A DNA stretch of 64,000 bases from Williamsia serinedens (GTDB lineage: Bacteria > Actinomycetota > Actinomycetes > Mycobacteriales > Mycobacteriaceae). The DNA is taken from contig NZ_JAMTCG010000004.1 of assembly GCF_024171725.1 (NCBI RefSeq), positions 372,001 to 436,000 of the forward strand, given 5' to 3'. Under the pieces are notes generated by a model that was not told where the DNA came from, made no database searches, and saw nothing but the letters and a program-made list of their open reading frames with translations. How positions within the stretch are numbered: the stretch's first letter is position 1; every line of letters begins with the position of its first letter. Positions 31,501 to 43,500 of this stretch are shown piece after piece. The translations under genes and the position numbers were made by a program.

Positions 31501-34500
31501 GACGAGGTCGTCGAGACCGGCCTGCCCACGACCCGCCGTCGGGGTGGCCACCGCGATGTCGTCGGTCGCGGAGAGGCGCGCGAGGAGCACGGCGAGCGCG
31601 GCGTGCACGACCATGAACTCCGTCGCGGCGTGACGGCGGGCCGCGGCGCGGACCCGCTGCGCGAGCGCCGCGGGCACGGTGAAACGGACGCGGTCGCCGG
31701 CACCCGACGCGCGGAGCGGTCGCGGCCGGTCGGTGGGGAGGGGCAGCAGGTCCGGCAGCCCTCGCAGGCGCTCGACCCGGTGCGCGACCTGGGACCCGAG
31801 CGGGGTGGTGGGGTCCTCGACCGACCCGAGCACGGTGTGTTGCCAGAGCGCGACGTCCGCGACCTGCAGCGGCAGCGGGGGCAGATCGGGTGCGTGCCCG
31901 GCCGACCGCGCGGCCCAGGCGGTCGCGAGGTCGGTGAGGAGCGGCCGCATGGACTCCCCGTCCACCGCGATGTGGTGCAGCGCGAGCGCGAGCACCCCGG
32001 CCTCGTCCTGTCGCCCCCCCGGCACGAGGAGTACCCGCACCGGCATCTCGCGCAGGAGGTCCATCGGCCGTGCGAGGAAGGCCGGGATCGCCTCGTCGGC
32101 CGGGGTGTCGGCGACATCGACCGTGAGGGCCGTCGCGGCGTCGTCGACCGGCAGCACCCGCTGCGTCGCGCGGCCCGCGTGCTCGGGGAAGACCGTCCGG
32201 AGCACCTCGTGTCGGGTGAGGACGTCGATCACCGCGGCCCGCACGACCGGCGGGTCGAGCGGTCCCGGCACGCGCACGACCAGTGGGATCACGTACGCGG
32301 TCGAGGTGGGGTCGAAACGGTGCAGGAACCAGATGCGCTGCTGCGCGATGGTCAGGGGGATGTGCTCGGGGCGGGTCTGCGGCGTGATCGGCGGCAGCGT
32401 CACGCCGCCGTCCGCGGCTCGGATGCGCGCGGCGAGACCCCGGGCCGTCGACGTCTCGAACAGGTCGCGGACACCCACCCGCACCCCGAACGTGTCGCTG
32501 AGGCGTGCGGCGACCCTGGTGGCGGACAGCGAGTTGCCGCCGCTCACGAAGAAGTCGGCGCCGACGTCGATCTCGTCGAGAGAGAGCACGTCGGCGAGGA
32601 CGCCGGCGACGAGGCGCTCGTGGTCGTCGGCGGCCTTCTCCGCGACGGGCGCTGCGGCGACCGGATCGGGGAGCGCCGCGCGGTCGATCTTCCCGACCGG
32701 GGTGAGGGGCATCGCGTCGAGCACGGTGATCGTCGAGGGGACCATGTACCCGGGGAGCCGCGCGCCGAGGTACTCGGTGATCGCCGAGACGAGATCGACG
32801 GTCGCCGTGCCGGTCTCGCCGGTCTCGACGTACCCCGCGAGCGCCGCCGACGAACCCTCCCCCACCACGACGACGGCCGCCTGCCGCACCGCCGGGTGTC
32901 GCAGCAGCGTGGTCTCGATCTCTCCCAGCTCCAGGCGTTGACCGCGCAGCTTGACCTGACCGTCGGCGCGACCGGCGTAGTACAGCTCGCCGGCGCGCCG
33001 CCGCACGAGATCGCCGGTGCGGTACATCCGCGCGCCGCCGGGGGCGGCGACGAATCGCTCGGCGGTGCGGTCAGGACGTCGGTGGTAGCCGCGGGCCAGT
33101 CCGGGGCCCATCAGGTACAGCTCCCCCATCGTGCCGTCGGGCACCGGCCGGAGGCGGGCGTCGAGGACGAGAGCGACGACACCCGGCATCGGGACACCCA
33201 GCGGCACAGGAAGGTCCGAGGACATCGCCGGGCTGGTGACCGCGAGGATCGTCGTCTCGGTCGGACCGTAGCCGTCGTGGACGGCTCCCGGCCACCGGGC
33301 GATCTCCGCCTGGGGGACCGCCTCACCGCCGGCCATCAGATGCACCAGGGGCAGCGACGACGGGTCCGGGATGGACGCGGCGACCGAGGGGACGAGGAAC
33401 GCATGGGTGACACCGTGTCGCGTGATCCACTCCGCGAGATCCCGTCCGCCGACGATGTCGTGGGGTACCAGCGCGATCGGGGCGCCGGCGTCCGCCGACC
33501 CCAGCACCTCGAGCATCGCGGCGTCGAACGACGGCGAAGAGATGCCCAACCACTGCGCGCTCGCATCCGGCGCGAGCCGGTCCCGCAGGGTCGCGGCGAC
33601 CCCGGCCAGCCCGCGGTGGGTGACGAGGACGCCCTTCGGGATCCCCGTCGACCCCGACGTGAAGATCAGATAGGCGCCCGCGTCGACGGGGACCGTCGGC
33701 CAGTCGGGAACCGTGACCGGCCTGTCGCGCAGATCTGCGAGGGTCGCCGCGTCGAGGACGATCTGCGCGGCGCCGGGATCAGGCTCCCCGCGATCGACAC
33801 CGGGACCGACGAGGACGACCCGGGCCCCGGCCTCGGCAAGCACGCGCTCTCGTCGGTCGGCCGGGTACCGCGGATCCACCGGGCACCAGACACCGCCGGC
33901 GAGCGCGACGGCGCGCAGCGCGACGTGGACCGCGGCCGACCGGTGGAGCAGGCCGACGACGACCGTCTCCGGCCCGACCCCCAGCGCGCGCAGGTCGACG
34001 GCGAGAGCGCCGGCGGCGGCGTCGACCTCACGGCGGGTCCAGACGGCGTCGGAGTCGATCAGCGCGACCGCCTCGGGATCCGCAGGCGTGGCGAGGATGT
34101 CGCGCAGGGTGCGCGCCGGCACGGCGGGTGGGCCGAGGAGGACGGGGGTGTCCCGACCGTCCAGGACGACCTCGACGTCGGCCACCCGTTGCTGTGGATC
34201 CTGCGCGATCGCGGTGAGCACCAGGGCGATCCGCTCGGCCAGTGCCTGCACCGTCGCGCCGTCGAGGACGTCGGCCGCACCGATCGCGCGCACGTCCCAG
34301 CCGTCGGCGCCGGCGACGACGCCGATCGTGAGGTCGACCTTCGCCTCGGTGACCGGGAGATCGACGGGTTCGACGGTGACCCCGGCGATCGTGCCGTCGA
34401 CGGGCGGGGCTGCGTCGGCGACGGTCAGCAGCACCTGGGTCAGCGGAGGCACCGAGCCCGCTCTCCCGGTGTCGGCCGCGAAGCGCTCGACGAGGTGCTC

Positions 34501-37500
34501 GAAGGGGGTGGTCTGGTGGGCGAACGCGTCGAGGTCGCGGCCGCGGATCTCGGCGACGAGATCGCCGAGCGTGACGTCGTCGTCGACCGGCGTGCGGAGC
34601 ACCACCGTGTTGACGAACATGCCGACCAGTTGGTCGATCTCGGCACGCCCGCGACCCGCGACCGGCGTGCCGATCACGACGTCCTCGGTTGCCGCGACGC
34701 GGGCGAGCACCACCGCCACTGCGGCGTGGACGACCATGAACCGGGACGCGCCGATCTGCCGGGCGAGTGCGTCGAGTGCCCCGGCGGCATCCCGGGCCAC
34801 CGCGGCCTCTCCGGCGACGCCCACCCCGGACGGGGCCGGCGGGCGCGGGTGATCGAGCGGGAGGTCCAGGACGGCCGGCGCCCCGGCGAGCGCGCTCGAC
34901 CAGAAGGCGAGATCGCCGGCGTCGGAGACCTCGTCGGCCTCGACCACTCCGCGGTGCCAGACGGCGTAGTCGGCGTACTGGACAGGCAAGGGTGGCAGTG
35001 CGGGCGTCGTGCCGCCGACGCGGGCGGCGTACAGGGCGAGGAGGTCTCTGAGCAGGACCGGGACGGATTCGCCGTCGGCCGCGACGTGGTGCACCGCGAG
35101 CACGACGGTCGTCGGGGCGTCGGCGTTCTCGGCGCTGGGTGCGACCCGGGCGCGTAGCGACAGATCGGTGCGGAGGTCGAACGGCCGACCGAGCACGGCA
35201 ATCGCCTCGTCGGCGCTGTCGACGATCGCGAGGTCGAGCCGGTCGGCCGCCGTCTGCGCGTCGACGACGACCTGATGCGGTCCGTCGGCGTCCTCCGGGT
35301 ACACCGTGCGGAGCACCTCGTGGCGCGCGAGGAGGTCCATGATCGCGGAACGCACTGTGCCCGCGTCGATCCCGCCCCGAAGTCGGACCGCGAGCGGGAT
35401 GACGTACCCCGCGACACCGCGGTCGTCGTCGAGACGGTTCAGGTACCACATGCGCTGCTGCGCGTGCGAGAGCGGCAGACGCCGGTCGCGGTCGACCGGT
35501 CGCAGCGGCGGGAGGTCGGTGCGCCCGGCGCCGACGGCGTCCTGCGCGGCGCGGGCGATGTCGGCGATCGTCGACGCCTCGAACACCGCGCGGACGGCGA
35601 CGTCGTGGCCGAGGACGGCGGACAGTCGCCCGGCGACGCGGGCCGCGCTCAGCGACGTCCCGCCCAGATCGGTGAACGACCCGTCAGGCACGGATCCCTC
35701 TGCGGCGGCGTCGAGATCGAGCACGTCGGTGACGATCCCCGTGACCAGCGCGAGCAGGGACTCGTCGACGTGGTCGGCGACGGCGGGACGCGTCGACCGC
35801 CTCGGTGCGTCGATGACGGCGAGCACGAGTTCCCCGGTCCGCGACCATCGCACGGCGAGTCCGGCGGCGAGCCACCGCTCCCCCGGCTCGCCGGTCGGCG
35901 GTGCGACGACGTGCGCTGCCGTGGCGCCGGCGTCACCCGTCGCCCATGGCACCATGTCGCCGGCGAGGAACAGCGATCCGACCGCCCCGGGCGCCGCGGG
36001 TCGCAGTCGGGCGTCGAGGACATGGGCTGTCACCCCGCCCAGGGGACGACCGAGGGACACGACGGCATCCGGGGACACGTCGCGATGCAGGACACCGAGC
36101 GGCATCCCGTCGAGCATGGTCAGGGTGTGGAGCCGTACGCGGCGGAACCGGTCGACGACCGCCGGCATGGTCGACATCGCGTCACCACGCCCTGTGACGA
36201 CCGCGAGCCGTGCGGCGGGGGTCGTCTCGAGGGTCGTCGCGACCACGTCGGCCGGTGTGCAGACGACGGACGCGGCGGCGCGGTCGTGGGTGATCGTCGC
36301 GCCCCCGAGCGCCGCCCACAGCGTGGCGACGACGCCCGCGGGGCTGCCGGCGTCGTGCGCGACGAGCACGTCGTCGCGGGAGTCGACGGGCAGTCGTTCG
36401 GCGCGCCAGGCGAGATGTGCGGCCAGCGCGGCGCGGGTGACCGTGTGTCCCTCGGCGACGATCGCGGGAAGTCCCGGGTCGGCGTGCACGGGCGGGAACG
36501 TCGCCGCCGGCCGGTCGACCGATACCAGCCGGTGGGCAGCCCGGTCGGCGTCGGACACGACGTGGCCGCCCGCGGCGAGCACCGCGAGGACCCCGACGGC
36601 GAACTCGTCGGACATCGGGATCGCCACGGCAACCGGGGTTCCCGGTCGGACACCACGGGCCGCGAGGTCGGCGGCGACGGACTCGACCTGCGCGGCCAGG
36701 GCACCGCGCGACACGAGCAGGTCGGCGAGATCGACCGACGGCACGACGGCGGCCGGGACCGCCGACCGAGCCGACGCGGGCCCCGCGCCCAGGTCCCCGA
36801 CCGCACGGTCGGGCGCGGCGACGCCCTCGGCGAGGACGGAGGCGAGCTCGCGCGCGACGGACGCGGCCGTCGCCGGGTCGTAGAGGTCGGTGGCGTAGGC
36901 GAGGGCGCCCCGGAGTCCGACGAGGGCACCGGTCTCGTCGCGGGTGGTGGTGACGCCGACGGTCAGGTCGAAACGCGCTGCGGGAGGGCCGGGGTCGACC
37001 GGGGTGACGGCGAGTCCGTCGACCTCGATGGCGCCGCTCGGGGTTTCGGCCACGGACACCATCACCGACGCCAGCGTTAAACCGTCGACGTCGCGGGGGG
37101 CGACGCGGTCGACGACGAGCTCGAACGGTGCGTCGGCGTGGTCGAAGGCGGCGAGGTCGGTCGCCCGCACCGCGTCCACGAGCGCATCGAAGTCGTCGTG
37201 CGGCGCGACGGTCGTCCGGAGCACGAGCGTGTTGACGAACATGCCCACGAGGTCGTCGAGTTCGGTGCGGCCGCGCCCGGACACCGGGGTGGCGATGGTG
37301 ACGTCCGTCCGGCCGCTCCGGCGCGCCAGCACGACGGCGAGCGCGGCGTGCACAGCCATGAAGACCGTGATCCCGCGGTCGCGACACCACCGGTCGAGAC
37401 GGTCGGCGATCGCGTCGAGAGGGACACGAACCTCGCCGCCCCGTCCTGTCGGCGCGGCGGGTCGCGGGTGGTCGGTCGGGACCGTGGCCGGATCGGCGAC

Positions 37501-40500
37501 CCCGGCGAGACGCTCGGTCCACCAGTCGAGTTGACGTGCCATCGGCGACGTGTCGTCGTCGGGGTCGCCGAGTGTTCGTGCGTGCCAGAGCGTGACGTCG
37601 GCGTACTGGATCGCGAGGGAGGGCAGCGCGGCGTCGTCCCCACGGAGACGCGCGGAGTACGCGGCGACGAGGTCCCGGGTGAGTGGGGCGATCGACTGGC
37701 CGTCGGAGGCGATGTGGTGCAGCACGACGACCAGGTGGCACACATCGTCGCCGACGACGTGCACGCCTGCGCGGACGCCGATCTCGCGGGTGACGTCGAA
37801 CGGTCGGGTGGGCAGGCCGGCGACGTCCTCGGTGACCCACCAGGACGCGTCGACCCACCACGATCCCTCGCCGGGCTCGAGGACGTGCTGGTGGACCGCT
37901 CCGGTGTCGTCCTGGCGGAAGACGGTGCGCAGGCTCTCGTGCCGGAGGACCACGTCGCCGATCGCGGTGCGCAGCGCGGTCTCGTCCACCGGCCCCTCGA
38001 GCCGCAGGACGAACGGGATGTTGTAGGCCGGAGAGGTCGGGTCGAGGCGGTTGATCACCCACATGCGCCGCTGCGCCGGGGACACCGGGATCCGTTCGGG
38101 CCGTGGCACGGCGACCAGGGGGTGATCCGGGATCGACGGCGCGGCGTCGACGATGCGGCGCGCCAGGGCGCGCGCGGTCGGGGCCTCGAAGAGGTCCCGC
38201 ACGCCGACCCGGAGTCCCAGTGCCGCCGAGATGCGAGCTGTCGCGCGTGTGGCCGACAGCGACGTCCCGCCGAGGTCGAAGAAGTCGTCGGTCGCCGAGA
38301 GGCTGTCGAGGCCGAGTACCCCGGCGACGACGTCGACGATCACCCGCTCGGTTCCGGTGCGAGGGTCGGATCCCGCTGCGGGCGTGGCCGTACGGGCGGT
38401 CGGTGCCGGCAGTGCGCGGCGGTCGACCTTGCCCGACGGGGTGACGGGCAGGCGGTCGAGGACGACCCAGGTGTCCGGTCGCAGTCCCGGCGGCAGGACG
38501 GCCGCCGCGTGGTCGGCGAGGTCGTCGGCGGTCACGGCACCCGCGACCCACACGACGAGTCGGTCGGCGACGACGTCGGCGGTCGCGGCGATCACCCCGT
38601 CGACGGAGGCGACGACGTTCTCCACCTCGCCGAGCTCGATGCGCTGCCCCCGCAGCTTGACCTGGAAGTCGCTGCGCCCCAAGTACTCCAGCTCGCCGTC
38701 CGTGGTCCACCGGACGAGGTCGCCGGTCCGGTAGAGGCGCCCACCGGACCCTGAGGGGTCGGCGACGAAACGCTCGGCGGTGAGGTCGGGCCGTCCCACG
38801 TAACCCCGGGCCAGTTGCACGCGGGCCAGGTACAGCTCCCCGGTCGTCCCGGGACCGACCGGGTGCAGGCGACGGTCCAGCACGGCGACGGTCGTGTTCG
38901 GGACCGGTCGACCGATCGGCACCGTCGTCGCGTCCGGTCGGACCTCGTGGGCGGTGACGTCGATCGCGGCCTCGGTCGGCCCGTAGAGGTTGTGCAGCCG
39001 CGCGTGGGGGGCCGCGGCCAGCAGCGCCGTGGCGGTGGCGGCGGGGAGCGCCTCGCCCGACGCGACGACGTGGCGCACCGACCGCAGGCGGCGGTCCGGA
39101 CCGTCGCCGCCGGTGGCCGCGCGGATGGTCTCGGTGAACACGGCCATCATCGACGGGACGAAGTGCAGGCAGGTCACCCCCGCGCGCTCGACGAGCGAGA
39201 CCAGGTACGCGGCGTCGCGATGGCCACCCGCGTCGGCGATCTCCATCGTCGCCCCGACCATCGGCGGGAGGAACACCTCCCACATCGACACGTCGAACGT
39301 CAGGGGCGTCTTCTGCAGGATCACGTCGTGGGCGCCGAGCCCGAGATCGTGCTGCATCCAGCAGATCCGGTTGACCACGGCATCGTGGCCGACGGTGACC
39401 CCCTTCGGCCGACCGGTCGATCCGGAGGTGAAGAGGGTGTACGCCGCGTGCGATCCGCGGAGCGGGGCGACGCGATCCGCGTCGGTGATCGGTGCCACGT
39501 CGGGGACAGGGCCGGAGCAGTCGACGACCGTCGTCGGCACCGGGGATTCGGCCCCGTCCTCGTCCCCGTCGTCGACGACGAGCATGCGGGTGACGGACGC
39601 GGTCGCACAGACGTGGTGGACACGGTCGAGGGGCGCATCGGGGTCGATCGGCACGACATGTCCACCCGCGGCGACCACCGCGTGGACGGCGACGATCATC
39701 TCGATCGACCGCGGGATGCGGACGGCGACCGCCACATCCGGTCCCACGCCGAGCGCGATCAGCCGGCGGCCGAGCGACGCGACATGCGCCGCGAACGATC
39801 GGCCGTCGAGCGTCCGCGCACCGTGGCGCACCGCGATCGCGTCGGGCGCGGCCGCGACCCCGTCGGCGACGAGGTCCGACAACCGCCGGTCCGGCACCGC
39901 CGTCGACTCCCCGCGCGACCAGCCGCCCACGAGATCGGCGGTGGCGTCGTCGATCCGGTCGAGGTCGCCGACCGCGAGACCCGGGGAGTGGGCGAGCCCG
40001 GTGAGCGCCGCGGCGACGCGCACCAGCAGATCCGCGGCGACGTCGTCGTCGACCACCGACGCGCGGTACTTGAGCGTCAGGGTCAGGCCGTCGTCGGTGG
40101 GCGCGGCCACCAGGGCCGCCGGGTAGTGCGTCGCATCGGACGTCTCGATGCGGCGGATGTCGACGCCCGACGCCGCCGCGGCTGCACCGACGCCGTCGAC
40201 GTCGACCGGGAAGTTCTCGTACACGACCAGGGAGTCCACAGAGATGTCGCGACCGACCGCGCGGGCGATGTCGTCGAGTCCGACGAACTGGTGGTCGACG
40301 ACCCTGGTGCGGTGGCGGTGTGCGGCGCGGGCGACGTCCGCCAGCGTGTCCCCCGGCGCGGCGGGGACCGCGACCGGGACGGTGGTGATGAACAGTCCGA
40401 CCATGTGCTCGACACCCGGCACCTCGGCGGGTCGTCCCGCCGCCGTCTCGGCGAACAGCACGACGTCCTCACCGGTGCGCTGCGCGAGGACCACCGCCCA

Positions 40501-43500
40501 CGCCGCGTGCAGCGCCGAGCTCGTCGTGACCCCGAGGTCGCGGACCCGGGCGGTGAGCGTGTCGGTGGTGCCCGCGTCGAGGGTGGTGCTCGTCGAACGG
40601 TGTTCGCCGCCCGTCCCTCCGGGTGTCGGGGCCGGGAGCGTGGGCGCGAGGAGGGTGGGTCCGTCGACCGCCGCGAGCGCCTCGCGCCACACGTCCAGGG
40701 CGGCGTCGACGTCCTGGCGTCCGAGCCACTCGAGGTGGCGGCCGACGTCGAGGTCCTCGAGGGTGTCCGGGGTGTCCTCCCCGTCTCCCGCGAGCAGGTC
40801 CGCGAGGAGCACCGGCCCCGACCAGCCGTCGACGATCAGGTGGTGCGCGGTGACGACCAGCGACAGCAGCCGCTCCCCCGTCTGCGGGTCGGGGTGGGTC
40901 GCCGCGAGGAACCGGATGAGCCCGGGGGCGCCGAGGTCGAACCGGCGAGTGCGTTCGTCGGTGGCGAGAGCGGCGAGGGCGTCGCCACCGGCCGTCCGGT
41001 CACCGAGACCGACCGCGCGCCAGTCGGGCTGGGTGCTCGGGTCCACGACGACGACGGCACGGCCGGAGTCGAGGCGGTGGAAGGTCGACCGCAGCGCCGG
41101 GTGCCGCCGGAGGACTCGCGTCGCCGCGGCGCGGAGGTCGTCGGGCGTGCGGTCGCCGGCGAGGGTGATCACCGACTGCGTGATGTAGGGGTCGATCTCG
41201 GCGTCGCCGGTCAGCCCGTCGTCGGACACCTCGACCTGGAAGAGCAGCCCCTGCTGCAGCGGGGTGAGCGGCCACAGGCGCGCACCGGGGTGGGTGCGGA
41301 ACAGATCGTCGATCTCGTCCTGGGTGAGACCGGTTGCGGCGAGGTCGGTCTCGCTCGGTCCCGGCGCGCGGACGGTGGCGGCGTCGACGATGCCCCGCAC
41401 CGACGTCACCCATCGCTCGACGAGTGCCTGCGCCCTGCGCTCCCAAGCCCCGCCGAGTGCCTCTGGCGCCACGGTGAACTCGGCCCGGATGCGTCGGCCG
41501 TCCGTGTCGTGGACGACCGCGGTCGTCACCGTGATCGCCGCCAGAGCCGTCATGGTCCCATCGACGACGGCGGGCAGTGACGGCGCGTCGGCCACGGGCC
41601 CGAACGCGGCTGTCTCGGCAGTGCGCAGGGTGCCGAGGTGATTGACGGTGACGGGCGGCAGCGGCAGGTCGCGCAGCGCCGATCCCGGTGTCCCCCACCG
41701 CAGGGTCCCGAACGCGACACCGCGGTCGGGGGTACGTGCGACGGCGTCCTTGGTGGCCTGCACGAGTCGGATGGTCGCGGCGGCGTGATCGTCGGCGGTC
41801 GGGACGTCGACGGCGATCGGGGCGAACGCGGTGAACCATCCAACGGTGCCGGACAGGTCGGCGCCGGGGGCGACGCCCTCCTCGCGACCGTGGTTCTCGA
41901 CGAGGACCGCGACACGCTCGGCGTCCCCGGCGAGGGCCTGCAGCACCGCGGCGACCAGCAGCACGTCGACACCGGTCGTGAACGCAGGGGCGGTCGTGTC
42001 GAGGAGCGTCTGCGACACCGCGGCGTCGAGGGTGGTCGACACCGTCCGCGTGTCGACCTGGCGGTCACGGTCGGGGTGGAGAACCACGGCCGCCCCGTCG
42101 ATCACGGGCGGTGGGACGTCGAGTCGCCGTCGCCAGAGGTCGATCTCGTCGGTGCGGTCCGCGAGGTCGGCGAGCACCTGTGCCCAGCGACGGTAGGACG
42201 TCCCGCGCACCGGGACGTCGATCGTCGCGCCCGACGCGTGCTGCCACCACGCGGTCGCGAGACCGGTGACGATCGCCTGCCACGACACCGCGTCGACCGC
42301 GACGTGGTGGACCGCGACGACCAGCCGCCCCTCCCCTGGCGCACCGCGCACACCGACCGCAGCGACCATGACCCCGCGTGCGGGATCGAGTGCGCGCAGA
42401 GCCGTCGCATGGGCGGTGTCGACGTCGCCGTCGGCGAGCAGGGCGGTGTGGACCGCGGACGGGTCACCGGTGCCGGCGGTGACCGTCCACTGCCCGTCGG
42501 CGACCGTCAGTCCCGCGGTGAGCATCGGGTGTGCGGCCACGACGGCTCGGACGACGGTGTGCAGCGCGTCCTCGTCGACCCCGTCCGGGAGGGCGAGCAC
42601 GGCGGCCTGCGAGAAGTCGCGGATGCGGTCGGGGTCGCCGGACGCGAGGTCCCGCAGCCACGCGACGGGCGGCGGCAGGGGCATCGCCCCGGTCGGCCCG
42701 TCCGCCGGCTCGGAAAGGGTGGCGGTCCGGGCCTGTCGTAGGCGGACGGCGAGCTCTCGCACCGTCGGTGCCGCGAACACGTCGCGGGGGGACACGGTGT
42801 ACCCGGCCGACCTCAGGAGCGATGTCAGTCGGATCGCGGCGATCGAGTCGCCGCCGGCGGTGAAGAACGACGTCGTGACCGACAGCGTGTCGACGCCCAG
42901 CACACCGGCCACGACGTCACCGATCACGTGCTCGTCGTGGGTCGTGGGTGCGGCCACGACGACCGGGTCGACGGCGGCGAGGTCGGGGACGGGCAGGGTG
43001 CGCCGGTCGAGCTTGCCGCTCGGGCCGATCGGTGCGGTGTCGAGCACGGTCCACACCGTCGGCCGCATGTACTCGGGAAGGGCCTGCGCCACAGCACGTG
43101 TCGCCGAGGCGCGCAGGGTGTCCGCGTCGTCGTGGCCGACAACATGGGCGGCGAGGTGGTCGGCTCCCCCGGGCGCGCGGACGACGGTGACGGCGGCGTG
43201 GGTGACGCCCGGCGCCTCGGCGAGGACCGCCTCGATCTCCCCGAGTTCGACACGCTGCCCGCGGATCTTGACCTGGGAGTCGGAGCGGCCGAGGTACTGC
43301 AGGTCCCCGTCGCGGGTGCGGCGGACGAGATCGCCGGTGCGGTAGAGCCGGGCGCCGTGCTCGACCGGATGGGCGACGAACCGCTCGGCGGTCAGGTCGG
43401 GACATGCGGCGTACCCGCGGGCGAGTTGCACGCCGCCGAGGTACAGCTCGCCGACCACGCCGTCGGCGACGGGATGCAGTCTGGCGTCGAGGACATGCGC

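Noticed and set aside
30430-35157. Long plus-strand frame (1575 codons) opposite the NRPS
   Set aside because: Same antisense shadow effect of high third-position GC.
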